A stretch of DNA of 64,000 nt from positions 131,075,001 to 131,139,000 of the forward strand of contig CM032228.1 of the NCBI GenBank assembly GCA_019009955.1, read 5' to 3'. Position 1 is the first letter of the stretch. Each line of letters starts with the position of its first letter. The stretch is from Riptortus pedestris (lineage: Eukaryota; Arthropoda; Insecta; Hemiptera; Alydidae). The notes under the pieces were generated by a model that saw nothing but the letters and a program-made list of their open reading frames with translations, was not told the origin of the DNA and made no database searches. The position numbers and the translations under genes were made by a program. Positions 48,180 to 60,738 of the stretch are shown one piece after another.

Positions 48180-48409
48180 ATATCAATGGACGGATGGGAG
48201 GGGATGGATAAGAGGGGTGAAATTTCGAAAATTTAAAATATTTTCGTTAGTATGCGTCGTCTGGTATTTATTAACTCTGCTCCCTTAATATATGATATAC
48301 TTGAACACACTATGTACCAATATGAATATACAGTTTACATTCGAGACTTACAAAACAGCGGTTATGACGTGCCCAAAACAGCTGTCACCGTTGGGCTTTG
48401 TACCGCATC
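48180..48409 (+). repeat. Family A fragment
   Basis: ATCAATGGACGGATGGGAGG, AAGAGGGGTGAAATTTCGAA and AATATTTTCGTTAGTATGCG match the middle of family A. Beyond about 48265 similarity fades. Confidence 0.5.
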
Positions 48410-48723
48410 AAGGGGAAAGGAACTGTTATTCATACATGGTATGGAAGACAGAATACTTTCTATAATAATGAATTATATGGTCCATTACGTTATAAAAAAA
48501 AATTCCATGCACAGGAGACGGAAAATATAAAAATATTATGGACAGTGAAGCATTACGTAACAAATAAATTTATCATTAACAAATCCTCTGCAACGACGGG
48601 AATAAACCCTGAACACTGGGACGGGGAATGTCAAAATATTGTGCAAAGTAAAGCCTTGCCAAAAAAATACCATCATTAGTCAGTCAACAATGATTTCCCG
48701 GGCATCGCAGGGAACCTTAGCTA

Positions 48724-48724
<1 letters not shown>
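48410..48724 (+). mobile_element. Family B hairpin-end fragment
   Basis: GCACAGGAGACGGAAAATAT, GGACAGTGAAGCATTACGTA, CAACGACGGGAATAAACCCT, GTCAAAATATTGTGCAAAGT, AAAGCCTTGCC and a damaged hairpin TTCCCGGGCATCGCAGGGAA run to CTAG (48721-48724), followed immediately by (TA)n. The roughly 295 bp repeat units and the other end are missing. Frames here are parts of the repeat. Confidence 0.7.
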
Positions 48725-48779
<55 letters not shown>

Positions 48780-49235
48780 GTATGTATGTATATATCTGTT
48801 AACGCTCTAGAGGTCGCAATATTTGTTTGATCGTTGCCAAACAGGATATTTAAACGTTTTATGTAAAAATGAAGATCAAGTTCGTTAACGGCCAAACTCG
48901 GAAAATTCTTAATATCTTCGTTATTATGCGTAGGATCGAAAAATTGAATAGATCCAGTCTTATTGCAAATTTAATGTTCTATTAATGTTGTTATGAAGGT
49001 TTTTTTCACTATTTTGATTATTAACCGAGATATTGCGTTTTTCTGTTTTCAGCCTTCAGTGAACGCCCACTCCTACTCATGCCATATTAACAATAAGCTG
49101 CTATATCATGAAGCACTTTATTTGAAACCTAAATACCATATATTGTCCTCATCGAAACTATACGTTTTGATATAATTGAAAGAACGTGACGCACATGGGA
49201 ATCTGCTTAGTTAAGGCAGCTCCTGCGTGACGGAA
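48725..49235 (+). repeat. Family A right arm with (TA)n
   Basis: The (TA)n tract (48725-48776) is followed by TCTGTTAACGCTCTAGAGGT, GTTTGATCGTTGCCAAAC, ATGAAGATCAAGTTCGTTAA, TCGTTATTATGCGTAGGATC, CCCACTCCTACTCATGCCAT, TAACAATAAGCTGCTATATC, GAACGTGACGCACATGGGAA, TCTGCTTAGTTAAGGCAGCT and CCTGCGTGACGG. This defines the family A far end. The family B fragment sits on the other side of the TA tract where the left arm of family A would be. Confidence 0.85.
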
Positions 49236-51127
49236 TTTTTCGATTTTGGAAAGCTATAGCAGAAAGGCTGATTACTGGAGTGTAGGTGCAGACGATAAGA
49301 GAGGACATTGGCTGACGAATAGCCGACAGTTAGGGACAGGAAATTGCCAGTGGATTGGCAACACTGATTGCCTATTAGCCTTCCCCTTCTTCCGGTCAGA
49401 GTGTCATAAACCAGAAATGCCTGCATCTCCTCCTTCCAGACAATTTATCCTAATCTCGCCCTTCTATAAGAATTAACTTAATTTAAATCATATACTCCTT
49501 CGAAAATTTAAACTTGTATTTTGTTTCTTCCACAGAATCTTATCTGGTGTAAAATGAATTGCTTATTTCATTACCTAGCTAATCCTTCCGCTATGAGATA
49601 AATCTTTCCTATTCTTTGTTATTTAGTAGGTGATTGTAGCTCTGAAAAGCGTTGTAATATGAATGAATTATAATTGATTCCAGCTGGCGATGGTGTTATT
49701 GAATGTTATTTACGTTCAATTTGTACTGTTAAAGCTAATTAGGAAGGGTTATCTACAAGTTTCTATCCGTTTGTATCCAGAGCGGGACTTCGGTTTTTAT
49801 TCCATATATCCCATTAATCTTTATTAGTTTTTATAATGGTTTTAATTTTCTGCAATAACTACTAGATATCGCAGAATTACAGAAAATTTAAAATCAGGGC
49901 TGTTTATGGCAATTGAAATGAAAGCAAATTTAAACTGAATTTATTAAACTCAAGAGGAACTATTTTGACCCCTAGAAACCGTCAAACGTATTAATTATAA
50001 TCGACAGTAATAAAACAATGCGATTTTAATGAAAAATCAATAAAAAAAATCTTTCACTGGAGAAAAAAAAATAGTTCAAAACTATTAATAACACTAATAC
50101 AAGGAGTGCCTTCTTATATCATATTATATTATTATAACACCGTTATTCAATAACAAAACAACACAGATGTTAATGGATTATCGAACGAAATATGTTATTT
50201 ATAATTTTACCTATTTCCACACCTAATATAGATCTGCAATATAATTCAGTTTCTCGCCGATCCATGATCCCACCCTCCTGTATGTTTTGTTTCGCATCCA
50301 TATGTTTCTTTCCAAACTCCAGGCCGAAACAGCGCCGCCCCCCCCCCTCCTTAGAATACCACAACTGAATGCTCCGTGAATTGCTAAGCAGTGGGACTAG
50401 TTGAGCCACTTGTTCATGCACTCTCCTTTCTACCTCTCATAACCCCACACTCCCTCTCATGTCCTCATGTAAATTAGGCCTCACTTAAAACCTGCGTTCA
50501 ATGAATATCTGGTAATTTATTGTACAATTTCTCGCGAACTGACAAAAATTAGAAGCCGTGTTATCCGTCGTTGATAGGTCCAAATAGAAATGGCTCCCAT
50601 TCAAAAAGAAATATGGGAATAACTTATGAATAAATCATTAGTTATTTTTATCACGAAACAGAAATAACCTGGGACATGTACAATAACTGTCCTGTCATTC
50701 AGTTTTAAAATCCGTGAAGCAAAATTTGGGCTAATGGACGAATTGAATTAAAATGGTTTCCCGTCGAAATATAAAGATTTGATTAAATAAGCTCTGGCTA
50801 ATCCCTTTATTTTCGTGATTTTGACATTTTTTTGTTATCGTGACATTGTTTTACGCGTGATGCATAGAATGAATATTGATCAACCTATTATCGTTCATGA
50901 GGTCAAACAAATCTTGTTTCACGTGAAAAAATAACGTCTGCAGTATCCAGTGATCCACGAAATAATATAATAAAATTATTTCAAGGGTTATCCAGTATGA
51001 TGTGAAGCCGGTGGCAATTAGCAATGTGTTACCCGTCGTGGCGGGATGAAATTTATTAAGGTTATTAAACACTCAGTCCTACTTATAGTAGAAAGGCATA
51101 ATACACCACATGATGGCATAATTCATC

Positions 51128-51129
<2 letters not shown>
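49236..51129. other. Unassigned sequence with a SINE trace
   Basis: At 49738-49800 GCTAATTAGGAAGGGTTATC, CTACAAGTTTCTATCC and GCGGGACTTCGGTTTTTATT are a strongly mutated SINE tail (reverse). Overlapping frames on both strands at 49211-49476 and a minus frame at 50170-50421 have no recognisable domain. A C run lies at 50338-50347. Confidence 0.4.

Positions 51130-51180
<51 letters not shown>
51130..51180. repeat. (TA)n microsatellite abutting family B
   Basis: About 25 TA units that end exactly at the CTAG terminus of the family B element at 51181. Confidence 0.97.
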
Positions 51181-51181
<1 letters not shown>

Positions 51182-51925
51182 TAGCTCAGATACCCGGCTT
51201 CGCTCGGGAATTCATTTGAGGCTGAATGGCGATGGTATATTTTTGGCAAGGCACAATATTTTGACATTTACCCGTTCCAGTGTTTAGGGTTAATACCCGT
51301 TGTTGGCATTTGTTAATAATAAAATTATTTTTTTATGTAAGACTTCACTGTCCTGCATATTGTCATATTTCCCGTCTCCTGTGCATTATGCATAGATTTG
51401 AATTATTAAGGAGAAAATATTGAAATACATTTGAATTAATTTTTTCAGGTGAGGTACCTGGTAGTTCATATTGAAAAGAAGTGTTGAGCAAATGTCTCTA
51501 ATTTGTCTTTTGTGCCAAATAAAATTGTGGACTCCCGCTATAGTTTTTAGCGTATAACTCATTTATGCTTTCGTATACGGCAAAAAGTTACTCTAAATTA
51601 CAAAATAAACAACTTTTGTCATGTGCATATTTGCTGAAAAAGCAATAGGAAACGAAATATCGCTATTTTTAATTTCAGGCCTCCCTTATAACCCCCACTC
51701 CTGTTCGTCTTAGAGAATATGATTATAGCCTAAATATACATACCAAGTTTCATAAAATTCGGTTCAGCTGTTTATGCGTGAAAAGGTAACAAGCAAACAA
51801 ACAAATTAACAAACAAACAAACAGACACGAAAGAAACAAAATGTAGTTATGGTGTCTATGACATGTGAAACGAAAAGTTATCGTGAAATTTCGCGAAAAA
51901 AATCAATGTACAGACAGAGGTTACA

Positions 51926-51930
<5 letters not shown>
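51181..51930 (-). mobile_element. Family B Helitron-like element, shortest complete copy
   Basis: Both ends are present: CTAGCTCAGATACCCGGCTT with hairpin CCCGGCTTCGCTCGGG at 51181 onward (3' end on the minus strand), and GTACAGACAGAGGTTACAAT at about 51908-51927. It contains a single copy of the internal unit (AAAAGTTACTCTAAATTAC, AAAATAAACAACTTTTG, AGGAAACGAAATATCGC, CCTTATAACCCCCACTCC) and the AAACAAAC-rich segment. At 750 bp it is the best model of the basic element. It encodes no protein. TA tracts flank both ends. Confidence 0.75.

Positions 51931-51977
<47 letters not shown>
51930..51977. repeat. (TA)n microsatellite at the other end of family B
   Basis: About 24 TA units directly following the family B end. 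Together with 51130-51180 it suggests the element sits inside one larger TA tract. Confidence 0.97.
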
Positions 51978-51983
<6 letters not shown>

Positions 51984-54900
51984 TCACAATCGAAATATAA
52001 TAAATAATATAAGGTATTTTTATGAAACACTAATAAATTCAATTTTGTGACTAGAAGCAGGAAATCAGAATTATGAAACTCATACATTTAAGCAACGTAT
52101 TAGGGCTGAAAAATTCATTTTAAACACAATGTAATCTTTACGTCTTTGGGATAATCCAATATTAAGAATAATATTAACGTCGAAGTAAACCCCAAATTCT
52201 GGGGATGGAATCAAAAACAGAGCCTTTTAACAATATCCACTCCTTTAATTTATGTTTCACTTCTATTTAGGCATTTTCATAGAAAACGAATAATCTCTGA
52301 CGCCAGTAGGTTGGAAGCCAAAACTTTGACATTTATGAAATTTAATAACGTTTTAGGACCCAAATTGTTATTATAAACACAATATGCTCTGTACATTTTC
52401 TCGCTGAAACGAATAACAAAGAAATTGTTGACGAAAATATGTTTTCACATCAAAGTTAACTCCTTCTCCTAGTTGAAAATTCGAATTCTGATTTAGCCTA
52501 TGTTATACTTTAGGATAGTTGACTCACAAATATAAAAATGCTTATAAATTCTTCGATTGAGTAATTCAATTACAACCGGGCAAGATTTTCAATTTTGATG
52601 CCATTGTTCTTAGAATGGTCTGAAACAAAAAAAAATGATCCCGGCCAAATTTAGAAAATTAGACAAACCTTAGAGTTTATTTATAAAGATTTACCGAATA
52701 CCCAAAAACGCCAGTAATCAAAACACCTTCTTAAAGAAGAAAAATGCCTTACTATTTAGCCCTTCTTCAGAATCTACCTCTTCAATAAATGAAATGATGG
52801 CTTGTTGAAATAGCCAATACAGTATATTATCCATAATAATAATAATATGAAGAGAAATAGCGAACGCAGTCGTTAATAGTATAATTTTTTGTTAGTTCGG
52901 GAAGCTTGATGCTTTTTCCTGGAAATCTTTGTACTAGGCTAAATCAATCTAGTCGGTAAAAAGAGTTACTTTAATGGTTTTTGAGGAATTTCTAAGTGTG
53001 TAGTGAGAGTATTGCTCTGTATCTACAATAATATTGACGAAGATGAGGGAAGCTAGATTCCTGTGGCTTGCAGGAATTCTGATAATCAAAGTTGGCTTTT
53101 ATCTATTTATCTATATATTTTTAAAAAAAAAATGCATTATGTGTGTGATAAATTGATTTTAATTACTTGCAAAAAAATGAAAAAAATACATACATTAAAA
53201 TTTAAAATAATTTAATTGTAATATTGGCTAATTCTAATGCCAGTTGAAAATATGTACTTGTAAGGGAGAATATAGGTATATGTTTATGTAATATCATATG
53301 TAATGGAAAAAGTGTATATACTATTATTATATAGGATAAGTAAGTATATTGCCAGTATTAAAAAATGTACAATAATTATTAATTATTGGGCAAATATAAT
53401 TAAAGGCAGTTAAAAATATTAAGCCAGGAGTAAGAAGTGTAAATAGGTACAACGTAACTCGTATTACTAGCAGACATCTGCAAGTAAATATAAATTAATA
53501 AAAATGTATTTATAGATTTAATTAAGAAATAATTGTATAGAAAATTAGTAAATTTAATACCCCTAGGATATGACAAGAGCGGTATTTACAATATATTAGT
53601 TGATATTATTTAAGACATAGAGTAAAACAGGGACTTGTAAACAGCATTATACTACTATAAAGGGCATAATAACCTAGTTGTTGATTGCCCAAATCATATC
53701 TATCCTAATCCTTTATGTAATAGTGAGAATATTGCGCTGTATCTAATAGTGTACAAATGCGAATTCGAAATATATTATCCGGCATGATATAGTGGAGTGT
53801 AGGTAGGGTCCGCTTGCTTTGCTTCATAAAATACATTAATATTTTCCTTTTCGATTTTTGAGGGTTGCATCAATGGCTTGAAACGTCTCTGTCCACCATC
53901 CATTAAAATTCATTGATAACTGATCTGAACTAGACTCTCTTTAAGTACTCCAAACCAGCCATAAACTCCTGCCGTAATAATTTGAATAGTCTCATCACAA
54001 GTTTTGTAATGCTTAGATCGGTCGGAAATATTGCCTTTTAACACATGCCTTCTATAGGATCGACTCAACATCCAACAACTTTGTCATTGATAACCACCCA
54101 TTCCATTCGGTTTGGAAATAGCAGTCCAGAAGTTAGCAATGCTATAACAAGTTAGCAATGTTGCTTTCATTTTCAAATTAATTTTCGATTCCATACCCGA
54201 GTGCAATAAAGGCCATGGAGCTCTTTATTCAGTATTACTGTTAGATAGTCTATATTGATTTCTAGGCCGTTATTCATTTCCAATTTTAAGGCTTTATATA
54301 TTAAATCTCTCAGTTTCCTTGGAGACTCGGCTCCCTATCAGTCTAATACAGTTCCGTAGGTTATTTTTTTTTAGAACGATAGAAGTTTTTGACACTAATG
54401 ATACGTGAGGATGTCATATAATCTTCGGGGTTTTCGTCTTATCTGATCTCATAAGTCAAATAAAGAGATGACCGACCAATTATTCCAAAATAATATGGTT
54501 CGTTTATAGGCATTATTTTAAATCCATCTCTTACGCAACTGCCATGAATACGTATCATCATAAGTAAAACGTCCAGTAAATATAATTTTTAATTCTTCTA
54601 ATTTCTTCCTATATTTTTTTTTAAAAAATGGCATTGGATTCGTAAATATCTTTATTTATGATTCTTTTCTGTCAATGAATACAGGTTGTATCGGGCAAAA
54701 CTAATTTTTAAGGGGAAACTGGTAGTCCTTTTGTGGTCTTTGATACAGCACATTTATCAAAACATAAGAACATAACAATATCATTACTGAAAAATGAAAC
54801 AATCTGGATTATTTTCTGTAGCGGGGACTGTAGAGAATTGAGAGAGATTTTAAGGCGAGGTAAACCAACAAAGGACTCAGCTTGGTTTCCTCTAATAATA

Positions 54901-55660
54901 TTTCTTTTTATCTGCTTACTTGTGCTGAATTTATCTTTGTATTTTGGTAAACTAAAGGCGTTTCCTACGTCATGAATTCCAGGCGTATAAGTCCATGATC
55001 ATGTAATGCGGAAGTGAGTAAATGATGCAATGATTTCAATAGACAATTGAATGAAATATAATCGTAATCAACATTAGATATCCGCTAATCCCACAAATAA
55101 GTTGTTCTTTATACTTCCTTGATTTCTTACAAGCCTTCTATTCTTTTTAAAGAGAAAATTATCTTGAATAAAAAGCTCCCAATCAACAATTAATTTTTTT
55201 CCTAGCTTTGCGATCAGGGTTTAGCACAAAGATGGTTAAAATCCCAACAGCTGGAGCTGATAGACTCCAGAAAAGAAGCCTCTGAATTAGTAATACGGGT
55301 AGAATTTGGTATAAGGTTGGTATAATTAATTAAAATCTAAGAACTGACTGGACATGGACCGAATAGAAGTTATTTGCAATCTTTGAAAATTATTGAAAGC
55401 GGCCAGTGGTTTGGTTAGTGACTATTATTATTTGTATTGCATGTATTTTTCCTATGTTTATTTATTAATATTTACCTACTTGTTAGAATACTTTATATAT
55501 ACATATACATCTACTTAGAGATGAAAGCGAAAGCAAAAGGAAGATGTCAGTATCCCCGGCGTAATCTCAGCATGGCATCATAGCATTAATTTCTTTTTAT
55601 TTTATCCATATTTATTTTTAGCTGGTGGGGAGGGTGATGAATCTGATTAATCAGAAACAC
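51978..55660. other. Unassigned sequence
   Basis: No gene recognised. The minus strand between about 54120 and 53890 reads for 50-60 codons without a stop (for example RHVLKGNISDRSKHYKTCDE), and the whole 53850-54580 part is less AT-rich. It may be the relic of an old coding sequence, but I could not place it in any family. An 80-codon plus frame at 54733-54975 ends in a hydrophobic stretch and is unsupported. Confidence 0.35.
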
Positions 55661-55745
55661 TTTTTTGTAGCTTCACACAATTTATTTCTTAAAAACGCTT
55701 AGCGCTTTCGGGAATTAAATTCCCATCCTCAGAGCTACAAACAAT
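55661..55745 (-). ncRNA. Hammerhead-like motif, left member of an inverted pair
   Basis: Minus strand. Stem I GCT (55735-55733), core CTGAGGA (55732-55726), extra U, six-pair stem II GGGAAT/ATTCCC with loop TTA, GAA, palindromic stem III AGCGCT, A17, then AGC. AGC pairs fully with GCT. The motif is followed by AAGAAATAAATTGTG. The whole 85 bp recurs in inverse orientation at 55962-56046. The stem II sequence differs entirely from the copies at 22.6 and 25.7 kb while keeping the pairing. Confidence 0.65.
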
Positions 55746-55961
55746 AAAAAACCATAATTAAGGAGTCTAAAAACTATTTTTTTTTAAAATCTTTATATAA
55801 TTGGTCATATAACAAAACAGATTAGAAATGTCTTATTTACTATTTAATCATTGAAACACCATAAGCCAAATTACAGTCAGAGCGAAGGGCGTATCTATAG
55901 ACTTGCTAACGGGCTAAACCCTGCCGATGCACTAAAGCAAAGGGGATCGATCCAAGCCGCT

Positions 55962-56046
55962 ATTGTTTGTAGCTCTGAGGATGGGAATTTAATTCCCGAA
56001 AGCGCTAAGTGTTTTTAAGAAATAAATTGTGAGGAGCCACAAAAAA
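55962..56046 (+). ncRNA. Hammerhead-like motif, right member of an inverted pair
   Basis: Stem I GCT (55972-55974), core CTGAGGA (55975-55981), extra U, stem II GGGAAT (55983-55988)/ATTCCC (55992-55997), GAA (55998-56000), stem III AGCGCT (56001-56006), A17 (56007), AGT (56008-56010). One substitution relative to the left member (AGC to AGT) turns a G-C pair of stem I into G-U. The copy continues to ATAAATTGTGAGGAGCCACA. About 215 bp of unrelated sequence separates the pair. Confidence 0.65.
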
Positions 56047-57333
56047 TCCTTTAATGTTATGTCCATACCACCCATTTAACTATATTTGATGTTGAATGGA
56101 TTCAAAAGTTCAATGAATGTTGGTTGCTAGATTTCACAAGAAATCTTGTCTAGTTTACGCACCCATACTGGACGAAGTTTCCTGCATTCTATTCATTACC
56201 TTAGAATACTCACAGCTATGAAATAAAAATGATACTTTTTATTAATGATTAGTGCACTGCTCTTCACGACTGAATATTAACATTTTAAGCATATAAAACA
56301 GGGTATTAAAAAATGTTTAACTTCATCTATTTCCTTATCCACCAATCTCATTTCATTATTTTACAGGGTAAAGGTTCAAAATATGGCGACATTGACTGTA
56401 CGGCTAACAAGTAATTATAATATTCAATTTATAGAAATAACATATTTTTTTACTATTAGATGGAACGATAAATAACGTTAAAACCTTACTATCTTTAATT
56501 TAAGGACAAATTTCATTCCCCAAATGGACCATTTACAGGTATACATCAACAGATTTTTAATTTTCAATCCAATAATTAGCAATAATATATGAGAAAAACA
56601 TTTTAGGATATTTTTTTGAAATAAAGAAATTGAACAGGGAGACATTTATTCTTCACATTGGAAATGTCTTCCAGCTCAATCGTCTCTCTCGATTCTATTG
56701 TTATGTGACTTGGCTGTGGATGCTAAATAATGAAGTGTATATTTAATTAATGGGAATTACAATCATTCCAAAAACATCGTGAAATTTTAAAGTACAAGTA
56801 TAGTCAAATATTGTTCTTACGTTGATAAGTATAAGCCACTTTGTGGCTCTTTTTGTAATTACTCTAAAATAATCCAAAGAAAAGACTACGGTATTCAGGG
56901 AAACCATAATGTCATTTTATTAGTAATTGCTTGCAATCGGGTTTCTTCTGTGATTCTCAAATGTGAAATGTTTATTTATATTCTATTTATATTAAATCAA
57001 GTTATCTCAGATTCCACGAAATTCAAAACGCCGGCCGGTATAGAGGTATTCCTAATTCGCAAATATTTTAGGCGAGTAGTAGTGAAGAAAATATGCTTCA
57101 GGAAGCAATGCTTAATTTACAATGTGGCTAATAGAGGCGGAGTAGGTTGGTGGAGTATTAGCAATTCCTGGCCGGGCCGTGAGATGGCAATCCCAGATAC
57201 CTTGCATAGCAGTACTAATTCCAACCCTGCCTGTCCATCATCCAATGGTCAGATGCATTGCATCTCATTTACAAAGAGAGTCTCTTATACTAGCTCTTAT
57301 AAGCCATTAGAATTACAAAAGAATCATAAAAGT
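56047..57333. other. Unassigned sequence with one 135-codon open frame
   Basis: The plus frame 56950-57357 starts with a hydrophobic stretch that could pass as a signal peptide (MILKCEMFIYILFILNQVIS). Its last codons lie inside the terminal sequence of the family A copy that begins at about 57334, so the stop codon is repeat-derived. I find no domain, and the frame is most likely fortuitous. The part 57030-57330 is less AT-rich than its surroundings. Confidence 0.35.
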
Positions 57334-58395
<1,062 letters not shown>

Positions 58396-58465
58396 ACTTG
58401 GCAGTTCTTATGTCAAAATGTATCGTTCTAGAATACGTCCTACTACCTCTTGATGGAGATGATAC

Positions 58466-59732
58466 TTAACCCTCATCTCCTACGGTTGGGTCGGATCCGA
58501 CCGGGGCGCCGGTTCCCCCATGTCTAAAAATCGCCTGGCTTTCCCGACTACTCCATGGTCCTAGGTACCCTCCTCTCGAATAGTCCCTGGGAGGCTGACA
58601 CGTCCACTTCGCTCAGGTAAGTGTCCTCTACTCATTATTACCCATTCGGTCAGTTCCGACCCACCGTAGGAAATATTTAGGGGTCGGATCTGACCCACCG
58701 TAGGTTCTATGCTTTAGATTTTTTCATGATTATTTCTACATTCCCATAAGAATGCACGATTTTTTTTTTTTAGAATGGCATTCAATAAAAATTTCACGAC
58801 CCCTGAAGAAATTTTGGAGAAGTTTCGACGCCAAGAGAATGAAGACATATTGGAAGAAAACGAGGATAGTACATCCGAGCAGGAAGATGAGATATTACAC
58901 AACGTTGATGATGTATTTGATGCTGGTGAGTGTGGATTGAAAAATGACCAGGTTTTTGACGATGATGAGAGAAATTTCGATTTCGGCAAGGATGGGGAAA
59001 CCCTCTGGACCGATAAGCCGATGCGATCAAAATTTTCCAGAGTTCTTGCAATCAATGTGGTCAGAAGAAATCCTGGCCCAAGAGGAGAAGCAAGAGGCAT
59101 CACGGATATTTTGAAACTGTTTTTACTTTTCATTGGTGAAGAAATGATAAGTGATGTTGTAAAGCACACAAACGAAGAAATCGAACGGACGCGGCATTTA
59201 TTTATCGGCGATGTGTCGTATATTTCATTAAAAATAATGAAGAATTTAAAGCCTTTCTTGGCCTCCTTTATTTGAGTGACACATTGAAAAATTCCACCCT
59301 GAATACCAAGGAAATGTTTTCCCAAATTTATGGTCCACCCATGTTTCGATGTACTATGTCCCGAGCACGATTTGAATTTATCCTCGAGAAATGCAGGTTT
59401 GACGACAAGACAACAAGTTTTCTTGAATTTAATTCTCACTTTTGTTTCTTTATTTTGTATTTTGTATTTTTTTTTTTTTATAATTTAAGTATATAGCTTT
59501 AAGAGACTGTCAAAATTTAGTCAAAAGACAATGGAGACTGATATAAGTATCAATGTTAACTTTTTTAAACATTAAAGTAAATAAAAATATATTTTTTTTT
59601 TTTTAGTTTTTAATCAATATTTATCCTTTTCCTGCATAATTAATGATTACGCCCTTCAGGAGCCAGCATGGTCGGATCCGACCCACCGTAGGAAATGTGG
59701 GAGGAAGAACCACCGTAGGAGACGAGGGTTAA
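58466..59732. mobile_element. Internally deleted piggyBac-like element
   Basis: TTAA (58466-58469) is followed by CCCTCATCTCCTACGGT, and the far end is ACCGTAGGAGACGAGGG followed by TTAA (59729-59732). The two 17 bp terminal inverted repeats differ at one position. TTAA duplication plus CCCT termini are diagnostic of piggyBac. Inside both ends, GTCGGATCCGACC or TCGGATCTGACC palindromes and CCACCGTAGGAAAT repeats recur (58488-58503, 58640-58705, 59670-59700); they are probable transposase-binding subterminal repeats. The element is 1259 bp, about half of a usual autonomous copy, and holds only the start of the transposase. The rest of the interior is AT-rich. Confidence 0.93.
58775..59436 (+). 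pseudogene. piggyBac transposase, N-terminal part, frameshifted and truncated
   Basis: The frame from ATG 58775 runs 166 codons: an acidic N-terminus (EENEDSTSEQEDE and further D/E clusters), then NVVRRNPGPRGEARGITDIL, then ISDVVKHTNEEIER. The pattern R-x-x-PGP-x-x-x-A, followed by ELID-x-V-x-x-TN, is the start of the DDE_Tnp_1_7 (piggyBac) transposase domain. Near 59230-59240 a single-base indel shifts the frame. The next segment continues the same protein: NNEEFKAFLGLLYLSDTLKN, then PPMFRCTMSRARFEFIL and CRFDDKT, matching the E-x-x-AFLG-x-L and M-x-x-x-RF-x-x-I segments. After about 59436 (CRFDDKTTSFLE) the homology ends. The catalytic aspartates and the C-terminal cysteine-rich domain are deleted. 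It cannot be active. The acidic N-terminus and start are intact. Confidence 0.9.
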
Positions 59733-60405
59733 GACATTTAAGCAAAGTTTTTTTAATGCCTCTTTAATACTACCTGATTGGGCAAAGTTTTAACTTAAAG
59801 TATTCTTCCTCGAAATATTTATAACTAAGATGGTGTGCTTCATCGTTCATTCCCTCTATAAGCGTGGGATATTCAACGGGTGCTTTCGTTCCGATTCGTA
59901 TAGCATAGACAGAAGCGAGGTAGTATGATAGAATTTTGTTGCTGTAATAATATAATATATATATTTTTGGATGAATATATTTAAGATTTGTCAGGCTTTA
60001 AGCACCTTTAATTAGGCATTATTATTGTTTTACATGCTTGGCTTTGGTAAATAATCTATTTCCTGCACAAGAAATCAATATCGATTTTATGTTTTATAAA
60101 TATTGTTCGTACATATACATACCTCACCCCTCAAGATGTCATAAATTTTCGTCCTGACATCACATTCCGTGCGGAATTATTTATAACAACAAAAGTGTAC
60201 CTAATGGTTACGATGGTGTCTGCCAGAAGCACATTCTTGAAATTGAAAATACATTAACCCTTAATTGGTCAGAAACTCAAACAATGACTTGAAATGAAAA
60301 ATTTCTTAAATACTTGTTTTTTTGCGTTCCTAATACATAGAATATATAAGCAACGGAAGGATCAAAAATGTCAAACACCTCCACTCTTAATACTTCTTTA
60401 TTACA
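59733..60405. other. Unassigned sequence
   Basis: No gene recognised. The part next to 60406 is the downstream flank of the Penelope-like element. Confidence 0.4.
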
Positions 60406-60446
60406 GGCAAAGTACTTTCGGGGCGAACCGTCCCATCATCAGTGCT
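60406..60446 (-). ncRNA. Hammerhead ribozyme-like motif downstream of a Penelope-like ORF
   Basis: Minus strand. GCA (60445-60443), core CTGATGA (60442-60436), extra U, stem II GGGACG/CGCCCC (one A-C mismatch) with loop GTT, GAA (60419-60417), palindromic stem III AGTACT (60416-60411), U17 (60410), TGCC (60409-60406), giving three stem I pairs (TGC with GCA). It lies about 290 bp downstream of the GIY-YIG coding end, on the same strand. This is the position of the terminal repeat in Penelope-like elements. It ties the hammerhead-like copies elsewhere in the window to this class of element. Confidence 0.7.
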
Positions 60447-60738
60447 CTGTGACACAACATTAATACTTTCAAAAACATGTAATATATATATATATATATG
60501 AATAAATAAATAAATAAATGTAAAAGTCAACAAAGGTAGTCGAATATTAAAAACATTTAAGAACAAACAAATATATAAAACGCAATGCTACACTTATGAC
60601 TAAAACGTTACAAATAAATATTAAAAGCTACAACTAACAAAATAACATAACTAGGAGATGGAGAGGAACTGACCTAGAGTTGGTCCCTATTGAGCCGACA
60701 TCTCCGGCGAGACTGGGAGCCTACACGGGCCAGGGCAG
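60447..60738 (-). other. 3' untranslated part of the Penelope-like element
   Basis: AT-rich sequence between the coding end and the hammerhead motif, including a short (TA)n (60483-60500) and AATAAATAAATAAATAAAT at 60501-60519. No coding potential. Confidence 0.6.

Noticed and set aside
58714..59439. 241-codon minus-strand open frame, the longest in the window
   Set aside because: It is the antisense shadow of the piggyBac transposase fragment. Serine/phenylalanine richness reflects the complement of an acidic, lysine-rich protein.
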